A stretch of DNA of 64,000 bases from Nonomuraea rhodomycinica (GCF_013363995.1 NZ_JABWGO010000004.1:558001-622000); one strand, 5' to 3'. Counted from the first letter of the stretch, positions 26,132 to 35,187 are shown. The notes: generated by a model from the letters alone, not told the origin. Program-made: numbers and translations.

Positions 26132-27439
26132 ATGACAGCCGTCGAGCAACGCACGCTGCCCATCGGGGCGGCCTTCGACCGAATGCCGTTCACCCGCCGG
26201 CACGCGCTCATCGCCCTGGCCCTGTTCATCGCGTTCGTCATCGAGTCGTGGGAGCAGCTCGCGCTCATCTACGTCTCCGGTGACCTGAGCACGCGCTTCG
26301 GCATCGACGAGGGAGGCGTCGGCATCGTGCTCTCAGCCGTCGCGTTCGGCATGATCCCGGGCGTGCTCGTGTGGGGGCCCGTCGCCGACCGCGTCGGGCG
26401 CAGGCCGGCCGCGTTCTGGTCGCTGCTGGCCTACGGGGTGTGCGCGTTCGCCTCGGCCTTCGCGCCGGGCACGGCCGCGCTGGTGGGGATCAGGGTGCTG
26501 TCCGGCCTGGCCCTGGCGGGCGTCTACACCATCACCTTCCCCTACTTCCTCGAACTGCTGCCCACCCGGCACCGCGGGCGCGCGGCGGTGTACCTGTCGA
26601 TCGGGTGGCCGATCGGCATGCTGGCCGCGATCGGCGCCTCGGTGACGCTGGGCGACCTGGGCTGGCACGTCGTGGTGCTCGCCAGCGCGGTGGCCGGGCT
26701 GTGGGCGTTCGCCGTCCGGGCCTGGGTGCCCGAGTCGCCGTACTGGCTGGCGGCGCGCGGCCGGCAGGACGAGGCGCGGGCCGTGCTGCGCACCCTGGGC
26801 AGCCCCGACGCCGACGCCGCGTTCACGGTGGCGACCACGCGGGTGGGCCGCCCGCTCGACCTGCTCCGCGGCGGGCTCGCCCGGATCACCCTCGTCATGC
26901 TGGCGCTCAACTTCGTCTTCAACTGGGGGTACTGGGGGCTGCAGACCTGGCTGCCGACCCTGCTGCAGGGCAAGGGGCTGAGCCTGTCGGCCTCGCTCGG
27001 GTTCGCCGCGCTCAGCGCGCTCATGATGATCCCCGGGTACGTGAGCGCCTCCCTGCTCACGGGCCGGTTCGGCCGCAAGCGGGTCTTCCTCGTCTACGTC
27101 GTCGCGGCGGCGCTCGGCGGTTTCTGGTTCGCCACCGCCGACACCACGTTCGAGCTGTACGCGGGCAACTTCGTGCTGTCGTTCTTCAGCCTGGGCGCCT
27201 GGGGCGTCTGGAACACCTGGAACGGCGAGTTCTTCCCCACGGCGCTGCGCGGCACCGGCTACTCCTGGGCCACGGCCGCGCAGCTCGTGGCGACCACCGC
27301 CGCGCCGTCCGTCGTCGGGCTGCTGCTGGCCCGGGCCACCGGGTTCACCGCGGTCATGCTCATCATCAACGCGTTCATGGTCGTGACCGCGCTGCTGGCC
27401 CTGCCGCTGCCGGAGACCGAGGGCCGGGAGCTCGAATGA
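26132..27439 (+). CDS. MFS transporter of the catabolic island
   Basis: A 435-residue, 12-helix carrier of the sugar-acid/aromatic-acid style. MFS motif A is GPVADRVGRRPAAF after helix 2, and ELLPTRHRGRAAVY after helix 4. GAGGAG lies 7 nt before the ATG at 26132. The stop overlaps the next start (ATGA), so it is the first gene of an operon with the hydantoinase-like and DUF917 genes. By context it probably imports the island's substrate. Confidence 0.88.
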   Translation: MTAVEQRTLPIGAAFDRMPFTRRHALIALALFIAFVIESWEQLALIYVSGDLSTRFGIDEGGVGIVLSAVAFGMIPGVLVWGPVADRVGRRPAAFWSLLAYGVCAFASAFAPGTAALVGIRVLSGLALAGVYTITFPYFLELLPTRHRGRAAVYLSIGWPIGMLAAIGASVTLGDLGWHVVVLASAVAGLWAFAVRAWVPESPYWLAARGRQDEARAVLRTLGSPDADAAFTVATTRVGRPLDLLRGGLARITLVMLALNFVFNWGYWGLQTWLPTLLQGKGLSLSASLGFAALSALMMIPGYVSASLLTGRFGRKRVFLVYVVAAALGGFWFATADTTFELYAGNFVLSFFSLGAWGVWNTWNGEFFPTALRGTGYSWATAAQLVATTAAPSVVGLLLARATGFTAVMLIINAFMVVTALLALPLPETEGRELE

Positions 27440-28446
27440 TCGTCGGCGTCGCGCTCGCCCGGCCCGCCCCCGTGGTGGTGGCCGTGCGGGACGGCGCCCT
27501 TCTCCGGTCCGCGACCGCGCGCGCCGTCACCGGGACGGCGCGCGCGGTCTGCGTGGCCGCCGACCTCGACACGGTGCCGCTGGCGCCGGTGGCCGCGATC
27601 CGGGTGGGCGGCCCCTGCCCGCCGGCGCTCGGCCCGGCTGCGGGCCTGGGCGGTGGCGCGGCGGAGTCCACGGAAGCGGTGGGTCAGGGTGATGTCGCGG
27701 AGGCGGCGGTCCGTCCGCCCGCGGCCGTGATCGTGCGCGGCGGGCACAGCCTCACCGGCCGGCCGCTGGCCCCGCTCGACCTCGACGCGGTCCGCCGGTT
27801 CGCGGCCGGGTGCGGGCTGCGCGACTTCGCCGTCACGGCCACCGGCTCTCCCGTCCTGGCCGATCACGAGCTGGCCGTCGCCGCGGCCGTCGCGGCCGAG
27901 GTGCCGGGGGCGCGGATCACGCTGTCGTACGAGTTCGGCCGGCCGGGACTGCGCGAGCGGGAGCGCAGCGCGATCCGCAACGCCGCGCTCGGCCCCGGCG
28001 CCGGCCGCCTGGCCGACCGGCTGGCCCACGACTTCCCCGGGGCGCCCCTGTACTTCGCCCGCTCGGACGGCGGGCTGGTGTCCGCCCACTACTTCCGCCG
28101 CTACCCGGCGGCCTGTGACGGTGGACACGCCGTGAGCCTGGCCGCGGGCCGCACCGCCCTGGCCGGCGCCCCTGGGGAGGCGGAGGTGTCCGACGACGTC
28201 GTGGCGGCGTACGGGGCGACGCTCGGACGGCCCCAGGCGCGGGTGGAGCGCATCGTGCAGGCGCGCGGGCGCGCGGAGCTGGACCGGGCGCTCGCGGACG
28301 TCGGCGACGAGGCGCTGACCCGGGCGGTGAGCGCGGGGGCGGCGCCCGGCTCGGCCAGGATCACCGAGACGACCGTGAACCCGCTGTCCTACCTGCCCGA
28401 CGGCCTCTACCGGGTGAGGGTGACCGCGGAGGGAGGCCCGCCATGA
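27436..28446 (+). CDS. Degenerate hydantoinase A-like (HyuA N-terminal) protein
   Basis: A 336-residue protein resembling the first half of hydantoinase A/oxoprolinase subunits: VPGARITLSYEFGRPGLRERER corresponds to the conserved VSLSHE...REYERT segment, and PLYFARSDGGLVSAHYFRRYP to the VMQSNGGL segment of true HyuA. The N-terminal phosphate-binding GGTFTD motif and the whole C-terminal half are missing, so catalysis by the usual ATP-dependent mechanism is doubtful. Ala/Gly-rich insertions occur near 75-100. It overlaps the MFS gene (ATGA). It may be a substrate-binding or structural partner of the DUF917 protein. Confidence 0.7.
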   Translation: MIVGVALARPAPVVVAVRDGALLRSATARAVTGTARAVCVAADLDTVPLAPVAAIRVGGPCPPALGPAAGLGGGAAESTEAVGQGDVAEAAVRPPAAVIVRGGHSLTGRPLAPLDLDAVRRFAAGCGLRDFAVTATGSPVLADHELAVAAAVAAEVPGARITLSYEFGRPGLRERERSAIRNAALGPGAGRLADRLAHDFPGAPLYFARSDGGLVSAHYFRRYPAACDGGHAVSLAAGRTALAGAPGEAEVSDDVVAAYGATLGRPQARVERIVQARGRAELDRALADVGDEALTRAVSAGAAPGSARITETTVNPLSYLPDGLYRVRVTAEGGPP

Positions 28447-28514
28447 GTGCGCGTGACCCTCGCGCCCGAAGCGGGGCCCGGAGCAGGCGCCACGCGAGGG
28501 GAGGTCGCGGGTGA
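28443..28514 (+). CDS. Possible 23-residue Arg-rich peptide
   Basis: The frame begins MSARDPRARS and ends RRHARGGRG, with eight Arg. GGAGGGAGG lies 6 nt before the ATG. It overlaps the preceding stop (ATGA) and the next start (GTGA), so ribosomes could pass through it in order. It may simply be a relic that keeps coupling, or a small basic peptide. Confidence 0.3.
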   Translation: MSARDPRARSGARSRRHARGGRG

Positions 28515-29545
28515 GCCGCCTGATCGGGCCGGCCGAGCTGGACCTGCTGGCGGCGGGGGCGCGGCTGCTCGCCACGGGGGCGTCCGAGTCGTCGTCCGCG
28601 CTGGTGCGCGACTGGGCGGCGTCCGTGATCGGGGCAGGCGTGGAGCTCGTGGCGGCGGGCGAGCTGGATCCCGGCACCTGGTGCGCGGCCGTGACCCTGG
28701 TGGGCTCCACGACGGCCCTGTCGGAGCAGCTCCCGCGCGGGGACGAGCCGGCGCGGGCCGTACGGGCCCTCGAAGGGCGGCTGGGCCGGCGGGCCGGGGC
28801 GGTGGTGGCGCTCAACCTGGCGGCCGAGAACGCTCTGATGCCGCTCGTCGCCGCCGCGGCCCTGGACGTGCCGGTGGTGGACGGAGACGGCACCGGCCGG
28901 GTGTTCCCGCTGGTGGAGCAGTCGACGTACACGCTGGGCGGGGTGAGCGCGGTGCCGCTGGCCATCGCCGGCGCCTCGGGGGAGCTGGCGGTGCTGGAGA
29001 CCGCCCCCGACCGGGTCGAGGAGCTGCTGCGGCCGGTCGTGCTGGCGATGGGCGGCTGGGGCGTGGCGGCCTGCTATCCGATGGAGGCGGGCGAGCTGGC
29101 CCGGGTGCTGGTGCCGGGCACGGTGAGCCGGCTCCTGGAGGCCGGCGAGAAGGGGGCGCCGCGCGAGGTGGCCGCGCCGTTCGGCGTCCGTACCCTGTGC
29201 CGGGGCCGGATCCTGGCGGTGGAGGGCAGCAGCGGACACGGCGGCGAGCTGGCGATGCCGTCGCTGCCGTCGAGCATCGTGGTGCAGGAGCTGGAAGGGC
29301 TGCGCCGCCTGGTACGGCTGGAGGCGCACAACGAGATCGTGCTGGCCCTGGCCGACGGCGCGGTGGTCGCCAGGGCGCCCGACCAGATCTGCATGATCGC
29401 GTGCGGTGACGGGCTGGTCGTGGACGTCGACAAGGCCGAACCGGGGCTGGAGGTGGAGGTCATGACCGTGACGGCCGCGCCGGTCTGGCACACGGAGGCG
29501 GGACTGGCGCTCGGCGGTCTGCGCGCGTTCGGGATCCGGCTGTGA
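28511..29545 (+). CDS. DUF917 protein (S-methyl thiohydantoin desulfurase-like)
   Basis: A 344-residue cytoplasmic protein of the DUF917 family, which is usually encoded beside hydantoinase subunits. Family features include the ATGASESSSALV start, ENALMPLVAAAALDVPVVDGDGTGRVFP with acidic residues, a central YPMEAGELA segment, and the C-terminal DQICMIACGDG...WHTEAGLALGGLRAFG module. GGGGAGG lies 6 nt before the GTG. A role in thiohydantoin or hydantoin breakdown is inferred from the family name and context only. Its stop lies inside a 35-bp tandem repeat. Confidence 0.83.
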   Translation: MSRLIGPAELDLLAAGARLLATGASESSSALVRDWAASVIGAGVELVAAGELDPGTWCAAVTLVGSTTALSEQLPRGDEPARAVRALEGRLGRRAGAVVALNLAAENALMPLVAAAALDVPVVDGDGTGRVFPLVEQSTYTLGGVSAVPLAIAGASGELAVLETAPDRVEELLRPVVLAMGGWGVAACYPMEAGELARVLVPGTVSRLLEAGEKGAPREVAAPFGVRTLCRGRILAVEGSSGHGGELAMPSLPSSIVVQELEGLRRLVRLEAHNEIVLALADGAVVARAPDQICMIACGDGLVVDVDKAEPGLEVEVMTVTAAPVWHTEAGLALGGLRAFGIRL

Positions 29546-29617
29546 GCGGCGGGTTGCGTGCGGAAGGGGGCCGGCTGTGAGCGGCGGGTTGCGCGCGGAC
29601 GGGGGCCGGCTGTGAGC
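29536..29617. repeat. 35-bp tandem repeat across the DUF917 stop codon
   Basis: Units starting CCGGCTGTGAGCGG begin at 29536, 29571 and 29606 (the last is partial). The first unit contains the TGA of the DUF917 gene. The array fills the gap before the PucR gene. Confidence 0.85.
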
Positions 29618-29662
29618 GCGGCCGGGTTTCCCGGGCGGCCCGGCGCCGGCTGGGAGGCCCCG

Positions 29663-31474
29663 GTGACCGTGGCCGAGCTGGTCGAGGGCGGTCCGCTGGC
29701 CGGGGCGCGCATGTACGGCGCCGGACGCGACCCGGTGCGCCAGGTGCGGATCGTGGACGAGCTGGCGGTGTTCGGCACGGTCGCCCCGCACACGGCGGTC
29801 GTGCTGATCGGCGCGGCCGCGGCGGGCGGCTGGGCCGTCGAGATGGCCGTGCGCCGGGCGTGGGAACAGGCGGCGGCCTGCGTCATCGCGCCGTCCGGAG
29901 GGCTGGACGAGGGCTCGGGCGAGGCGCTGGCGGAACGGCTCGGCGTGACCCTGGTCTTCGTCGACGAGGACCCGCTGGTCACCGCCGTCCACGTCGCGTC
30001 GGCCGCCTCCCGGCCGGAGGCGGCCCGCACGCAGCTCGTCGCCCGCTGCGCGACGCGGCTGGCCGGGGACCGCCCGTCCGTGCGGCGCGTGCTCGGGGTG
30101 CTCAACGCGGAGCTGCCCGGCACCTCGGTCGCCTTCCTCGACCCGTACGGCGACCACCTGGCGGGCAGGCGAGCCACGGGCCGGGGGCGGGACGGCTGGA
30201 CCGTCGAGGTGGACGTGGCCGACGCCGACGGCGCCACGCTGGGCAAGCTGGTGGCGGGCGGGTCGTCCCGTTCGCCCGGGTGGCCGGCGGTGGTGCGCAC
30301 GGTGCTGGAGCTCGCGCTGGCGCCGCTGGCGGCGTGGGCGGCCACCGAACGGCTCCGCGCCTGGCAGGACTTCACCGTCCAGGAGGCACTCGCCGAACGC
30401 CTCCTGACCCTCCCTCCCGAACCCGCGCATCACGGGCCGGTATCCCGTCAGGCGGCCCCTCATCAGGTCGCTTCCCGTCAGGTGCCCCCTCACGAGGTCG
30501 CACGGCAGGAGGCTGCACGTGAGGAGGTCGCCCGTGAGGTGGCCGCGCGTGAGGTGGCCGCGCGTGAGGTGGCCGCGCGTGAGGAGGTCGCGCGTGAGGA
30601 GGTCGCAGTCCGTGAGCCCGGCATTCGCGAGGGCGTCTCTCACGATCCCGCGTCTCACGATCCCGGGTCTCACGACCTCGCGTCTCACGAGGCGGCGTCT
30701 CACGGGGCGGCCTCTCGTGAGGCTGGGCTTCCTCGTGGGGCCGGGCTTCCGGGGCGGCGCGGGGGTACGTCCTCCCCGACCCCTCGGGAAGAGCCCTCCG
30801 GGGCCGAGGAGGGCGCGTACGAGCAGGTGACAGACGAGGTGCGGGCGGCGGCGGCCGCGCTCGGCTGGGCGGTGCGCGGGCCTCTCACCGCCTACCTGGT
30901 CCGCCCGGCCGGGGGACGGCCCGACGCCGTCCGCGCCCGCGCCCTGATCGCCGCCGCTCTCGGCCCCGTGCCGGTGGTGCGCCGGGGCGAGGGATGGGCC
31001 GGCTGGTCGGGGGTGTCCCCGGACGAGCTGGCCGTACGGCTGCGGCGGTGCGTCGAGTCGACGCCGTGGCCGTGCGCCGCCGGAGCGGGCGCCCCCGTCG
31101 GCGGGCTCGGCGCGGCGGAGGAGTCGCTGCTGGGCGCCGAGGCCGCCGCCTTCGTGGCGGGACCGGGGACGGTCGCGCGCGCCGACCGGATGGGACCGGC
31201 CGAGCTGCTCGGCGCCATCCCGGCGGACGCGCTGCGGGCGCCCGCGTCGGTGGTGCTGCGACCGCTGCTCGCCGTGGACCGCGATGGCACGCTGCTGCGC
31301 ACGCTGGCCGCGGTCCTCGACGAGGGCGGGGCGCTGAAGGCGGCCGAACGCCTGGGCGTCCACCGCAACACGGTCACGACCCGCATCGAGCGGATCAGGG
31401 CCGCGGGCTTCGACCTGGAGGACGCCGCCACCCGCCTCGCCCTCCAGCTCGCCTGCCGTGTCCTGCTGCCCTGA
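29663..31474 (+). CDS. PucR-family transcriptional regulator with pentapeptide-repeat linker
   Basis: A 603-residue regulator. The N-terminal PucR ligand domain begins TVAELVEGGPLAGARMY and runs to about 125. A middle region follows to about 250, then an unusual repetitive linker of roughly 105 residues, and a C-terminal PucR helix-turn-helix (TLAAVLDEGGALKAAERLGVHRNTVTTRI, split here by a loop, about 545-590). PucR proteins control purine, allantoin and amine catabolism, so it probably controls this island. The GTG at 29663 has GGAGG 6 nt upstream; GTG codons at 29558 and 29612 are less likely. Unlike most PucR proteins it lacks a continuous GGDEF-like middle domain. Confidence 0.85.
   Translation: MTVAELVEGGPLAGARMYGAGRDPVRQVRIVDELAVFGTVAPHTAVVLIGAAAAGGWAVEMAVRRAWEQAAACVIAPSGGLDEGSGEALAERLGVTLVFVDEDPLVTAVHVASAASRPEAARTQLVARCATRLAGDRPSVRRVLGVLNAELPGTSVAFLDPYGDHLAGRRATGRGRDGWTVEVDVADADGATLGKLVAGGSSRSPGWPAVVRTVLELALAPLAAWAATERLRAWQDFTVQEALAERLLTLPPEPAHHGPVSRQAAPHQVASRQVPPHEVARQEAAREEVAREVAAREVAAREVAAREEVAREEVAVREPGIREGVSHDPASHDPGSHDLASHEAASHGAASREAGLPRGAGLPGRRGGTSSPTPREEPSGAEEGAYEQVTDEVRAAAAALGWAVRGPLTAYLVRPAGGRPDAVRARALIAAALGPVPVVRRGEGWAGWSGVSPDELAVRLRRCVESTPWPCAAGAGAPVGGLGAAEESLLGAEAAAFVAGPGTVARADRMGPAELLGAIPADALRAPASVVLRPLLAVDRDGTLLRTLAAVLDEGGALKAAERLGVHRNTVTTRIERIRAAGFDLEDAATRLALQLACRVLLP
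30428..30745 (+). repeat. In-frame 15-bp minisatellite inside the PucR gene
   Basis: About 21 degenerate 15-bp units encode pentads, first with A-R-E-V-A type (three near-identical units GTGAGGTGGCCGCGC around 30533-30580), then S-H-D-P-A type (six units TCTCACGA... from about 30637). No unit breaks the frame. Confidence 0.85.
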
Positions 31475-31525
31475 TCCCCGGCGCGACGTGATCGTCCACA
31501 GGCGGCCTCACACCCGCGCGCCGCA

Positions 31526-31553
31526 GGCGGGAAGGAGATCTCGCCTTCCCGCC
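31526..31553. terminator. Terminator between convergent pucR and hyuB
   Basis: A perfect 10-bp stem GGCGGGAAGG (31526-31535) and its complement (31544-31553) with an 8-nt loop lies between the two stop codons. Confidence 0.75.
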
Positions 31554-31577
31554 GGTCAGGAGCCCGCCGGTCAGGAG
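31548..31577 (-). repeat. Exact 15-bp tandem repeat across the hyuB stop codon
   Basis: CCCGCCGGTCAGGAG (plus strand) occurs at 31548-31562 and 31563-31577. On the minus strand each copy contains TGA, and the second TGA is in frame with the first. Confidence 0.85.
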
Positions 31578-33166
31578 GCGTGGGTGCTCGTCGCGGTCGC
31601 GGCGCCGTAGCCTCCGCCGCCGCCCGACTCGCAGCGCAGCACGTCCCCCGCTGTCACGGGCAGCGCGTTCACCTTGAGCATCCGGCGCTCGTCCGCCCGG
31701 CCGGGGTTGAGGGTGACGCTCGGCGGGGCGCCCGCCTCGCCGCCCGCCAGCCCCCACGCCGGGGTGACCGACCGCTCGAACCACAGCGACAGCGAGGTGT
31801 CGGCGCAGAACTCGTACTCGCGGACCACGCCGTCGCCGCCCCGCCACCGGCCCGCGCCGCCGCTGCCGGGCCGCACCTCGTAGCGGGTGACCCGGACAGG
31901 GAAGAGCGTCTCCAGCACCTCGATCGGCATGTCGCGCAGCGAGCCGTTGACGTTGTTGATCAGACAGGTCTCGCCGTCGCCGCCCTCCCAGGCGCCCCAG
32001 CCGCCGACCGTGGCCTCCTGCGAGACGTACAGCTTGCCGGTGCGCGGGTCGGTGCCCGTGAACTGGACGATCATGGAGTCGCCGTACGAGGCCGCGGCGG
32101 CCCGCTCCGGCATCACCGGCGCCAGCGCCTTGACCACGAGGTCGATGAGCAGCCCGAGGTGCGAGTAGTAGTACTGGCAGGCGGCGGGGGAGCGGGCGGC
32201 CAGCATGGACCCGGGCCGGGTCTCCACCGTCAGCGGCCGGAACGAGCCGCCGTTGAGCGGCACGTCGCCCGACACGAGCAGCTTGTAGCCCACCCGCACG
32301 GCGGCCACCGCCTGGGCGGCGCCGCAGTTGACCGGGCCGAGCGCCTGGTCGGCGCAGTCGGTCAGGTCCACGCGCATCGACTCGCCCGTCACCGTGATCG
32401 TGACGTTCACCGGGAGGGGCGTGGCGAGGTCGATGCCGTCGTTGTCGAGGTGGCCGCCGGCCCGGTACACGCCGTCGGGGATGGCGGCGATCGCGGCCCG
32501 CTCCATGCGCTCGGTCTGGGCGAAGATCTCGTCGCGGGCGGCCATGACCGTGCCGAGGCCCCACCGGGTGACGATCTCGCTCAGCCGCCGCTGCCCCATG
32601 AGGACGCAGCTCACCTGGGCGCGCAGGTCGCCGAGCGTGGCGTGCGGGAAGCGGACGTTGGCCCCGATCACCTCGTGCAGGTCCACGCAGGGCCGCCCGC
32701 CCTCGTACACCTTGACCGGGCCGAGCCGCAGCCCCTCCTGGAAGATGGAGGTGGAGTCCATGGAGCCGCCGGGGTCCTTCGAGCCGACGTCCAGCCAGTG
32801 CGCCCGCGACGCCGCGAACCCGGCCAGCTCGCCGCCCACGAAGATCGGCCCGTACACGGTGACGTCGTTGAGGTGCGTGCCGCCGATGTAGGAGTCGTTC
32901 AGCACCCACACGTCGCCCTCGCGCCAGACCTGCGGCCCGTGGCGGCGCTCGGTCTCGCGGGTGCACACCTCCAGGTTGCCCAGGAAGATCGGCAGGCCGG
33001 ACGACTGCCCGAGCACGTTGTGGTCGCGGTCGAGCAGCGCGACCGCGCAGTCCTTGGCCTCGTAGATGACCGGCGTGTAGGAGCTGCGGATGAGCGTGGT
33101 GTTCATGTCCTCCGCCGCCTGGACGAGCGCGCAGCGGATGATCTCCGTGGTCACGGGGTCGATCAC
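31571..33166 (-). CDS. hyuB: Hydantoinase B/oxoprolinase family protein
   Basis: A 531-residue beta subunit of an ATP-dependent hydantoinase/5-oxoprolinase-type amidohydrolase. The family start DPVTTEIIRCALVQAAEDMNTTLIRSSY, here cut by a turn, is followed by NDSYIGGTHLNDVTVYGPIF, which carries metal-ligand His/Asp residues, and the C-terminal GGAGRWRGGDGVVREYEF and GGGGGYGA segments. The GTG start overlaps the hyuA stop (GTGA), so the subunits are translated as a pair. The substrate is not given by sequence; hydantoins, oxoproline and N-methylhydantoin are possible. Confidence 0.9.
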   Translation of the reverse strand: MIDPVTTEIIRCALVQAAEDMNTTLIRSSYTPVIYEAKDCAVALLDRDHNVLGQSSGLPIFLGNLEVCTRETERRHGPQVWREGDVWVLNDSYIGGTHLNDVTVYGPIFVGGELAGFAASRAHWLDVGSKDPGGSMDSTSIFQEGLRLGPVKVYEGGRPCVDLHEVIGANVRFPHATLGDLRAQVSCVLMGQRRLSEIVTRWGLGTVMAARDEIFAQTERMERAAIAAIPDGVYRAGGHLDNDGIDLATPLPVNVTITVTGESMRVDLTDCADQALGPVNCGAAQAVAAVRVGYKLLVSGDVPLNGGSFRPLTVETRPGSMLAARSPAACQYYYSHLGLLIDLVVKALAPVMPERAAAASYGDSMIVQFTGTDPRTGKLYVSQEATVGGWGAWEGGDGETCLINNVNGSLRDMPIEVLETLFPVRVTRYEVRPGSGGAGRWRGGDGVVREYEFCADTSLSLWFERSVTPAWGLAGGEAGAPPSVTLNPGRADERRMLKVNALPVTAGDVLRCESGGGGGYGAATATSTHAS

Positions 33167-35187
33167 TGGTCCACCTTCACGATGAGGAAGCCGTTGTCGT
33201 CGACCGTGGCCAGGCACCCGGGCGGGACGACCGTCGTCGCGGTCTCCTCCACCACGATGGCCGGCCCGGTCAGCTCTCCGTCGAGGTGCGCGCGGCGCAG
33301 CACCGGCGTGCGATGCACGGCGCCGTCGAACACCACGTCCCGTACGGCCGGCGCCGCCTCCCCGGTGACGTCCGGGGCGCCGGCCGCGGCGCGCGGGAAG
33401 GAGCCGAGCCCGGTGCTGCGGACCATGACGAACTCCACCGGCGCCTCGGGCGTGGCGTGGCCGTAGCGGCTGGTGTGGGCCTCGGCGAAGCGGGCCGCGA
33501 TCTCGGTGAGGAAGCCGGGCGCGGCCGGTTCGCCGGCATCGCGCAGCGGGATGGTCAGCGTGTAGTCCTGGCCCTCGTAGCGCATGTCCACGGCGTGCTC
33601 GACCCGGCGCCGCTCCGCCGGCACGCCCTGCTCGGCCAGCGCCTCCAGGGCCTCGGCCTCCAGGGCGGCGAGGCGGCCGGCCAGGTCGGCCCCGTCGAGG
33701 ACGTCCTGCGGCCGGAAGTACGGGTGCGTCAGGTCCCGCCGCACCTCGGCCTCCAGCATGCCCCACGCGGAGAACGCGCCGGGGAAGCGCGGGATGACCA
33801 CCTCGGAGATGCCCAGCTCGCGGGCGATGAACACGGCGTGCATGGCGCCCGCCCCGCCGAAGGCGACCAGCGAGAACTCCCGCGGCTCCACCCCGTGCTC
33901 CACCGTGAGCGTGCGGATGGCCTGGGCCATCTTGGCGTTGGCCACGGCGCAGATCCCCTCGGCCAGGTCGAGCGGGTCGAGGGCCAGCTTTTCGGCGAGC
34001 GTGGCGACGGCGGCGCCGGCCGCCTCCACGTCGAGGTCCATGAGGCCGCCCGCGAACCACTCCGGGTCCACCCGGCCCAGCACCACGTTGGCGTCGGTGA
34101 CCGTGGGCCGTGTGCCGCCCCGGCCGTAGCAGGCGGGCCCGGGAACGGCGCCGGCCGACTCGGGGCCGACCCGCAGCGCGCCCGCCTCCGCGTACGCGAT
34201 GGAGCCGCCGCCCGCGCCGATCGTGTGCAGGTTGACGATGGGCATCAGCACGGGATGGCCCTCGATGCGCGCCTCGGCGCTGACGTCGGGACGGCCGTCG
34301 ACGACCAGCGACACGTCGAACGACGTGCCGCCCATGTCCACGCAGATCGCGTTGCGGCGGCCGAGCAGCCGGGCCGCGGCGACACCGCCCATGGTGCCGC
34401 CCACCGGCCCGGACAGCAGCGTCTGCAACGGCCTGCGCATGGCGTAGGCGGCGTTGACCAGCCCGCCGGACGACTGCATGACGTGGACGGGCACGCCCAG
34501 CCCGCGCTCGGCGAAGCGCCGCTCGATCTCGGCCAGGTAGCGGCGCACGACGGGCCCGGTGTACGCCTCCAGCACCGCCGAGGAGGTGCGCTCGTACTCG
34601 CGCCACTCGCGGGCCACCTCGTGCGACAGCACGACCAGGACGTCCTCGCCCAGCTCGGCCCGCAGGATCTCCCCGGCGCGCACCTCGTGGCGCGGGTCGG
34701 CGTACGAGAACAGCAGGCACACGGCGACCGCGTCGAACCCCTCCTCGCGCACCCGGCGGGCCGCCCGCCGCACGCCCTCCTCGTCCAGCGGGACGAGCTC
34801 CTCGCCGCGCCAGTCGAGCCGGCCGTCCACCTCGGCCACGTCCTCGGCGGGGACCAGCGGGGCGGGCTTGCGGTAGCGCAGGTCGAACATGCGGTCGCGG
34901 TTGCCGCGGGCGATCCGGTAGACGTCGCCGGCTCCCGTGCTCGCCAGCAGCAGCACCCGCGCGCCCTTGCGCTCCAGCAGGGCGTTGAGCCCCTGGGTGG
35001 TGCCGTGCACGAAGTACGAGATCCGCGAGGGGTCGTCGACGACCCGGCTGAGGGCGGCGAACACGCCCTCGGCCAGGTCGTGGGGCGTGGTGGACGCCTT
35101 CGACGCCACGACGGACCCGGTCGTCTCGTCGTAGCGGACGACGTCGGTGAAGGTGCCTCCGATGTCCATGGCGACGCGATAGCTCAT
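33163..35187 (-). CDS. hyuA: Hydantoinase A/oxoprolinase family protein
   Basis: A 674-residue alpha subunit that uses ATP to activate a cyclic amide for ring opening. It has the phosphate-binding start MDIGGTFTDVVRYDE (residues about 7-21), LLFSYADPRHEVRAGEI and LSHEVAREWREYERTSSAVL in the N-terminal domain, VMQSSGGLVNA, CVDMGGTSFDVSLV and GGGSIAYAEAGALRVGP in the ATPase domain, and a C-terminal domain with RYEGQDYTL. The ATG at 35187 is 7 nt from TACCGT (35195-35200, minus strand), suggesting leaderless transcription. It is coupled to hyuB. Confidence 0.93.
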   Translation of the reverse strand: MSYRVAMDIGGTFTDVVRYDETTGSVVASKASTTPHDLAEGVFAALSRVVDDPSRISYFVHGTTQGLNALLERKGARVLLLASTGAGDVYRIARGNRDRMFDLRYRKPAPLVPAEDVAEVDGRLDWRGEELVPLDEEGVRRAARRVREEGFDAVAVCLLFSYADPRHEVRAGEILRAELGEDVLVVLSHEVAREWREYERTSSAVLEAYTGPVVRRYLAEIERRFAERGLGVPVHVMQSSGGLVNAAYAMRRPLQTLLSGPVGGTMGGVAAARLLGRRNAICVDMGGTSFDVSLVVDGRPDVSAEARIEGHPVLMPIVNLHTIGAGGGSIAYAEAGALRVGPESAGAVPGPACYGRGGTRPTVTDANVVLGRVDPEWFAGGLMDLDVEAAGAAVATLAEKLALDPLDLAEGICAVANAKMAQAIRTLTVEHGVEPREFSLVAFGGAGAMHAVFIARELGISEVVIPRFPGAFSAWGMLEAEVRRDLTHPYFRPQDVLDGADLAGRLAALEAEALEALAEQGVPAERRRVEHAVDMRYEGQDYTLTIPLRDAGEPAAPGFLTEIAARFAEAHTSRYGHATPEAPVEFVMVRSTGLGSFPRAAAGAPDVTGEAAPAVRDVVFDGAVHRTPVLRRAHLDGELTGPAIVVEETATTVVPPGCLATVDDNGFLIVKVDQ

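Noticed and set aside
28447-29409. A plus-strand frame of 320 codons overlapping the DUF917 gene
   Set aside because: It is a Gly/Arg/Ala-rich shadow; the DUF917 frame carries recognisable motifs and its own binding site.
30428-30745. CRISPR-like array
   Set aside because: Units are contiguous, 15 bp long, degenerate and in frame, with no spacers and no cas genes in the window.
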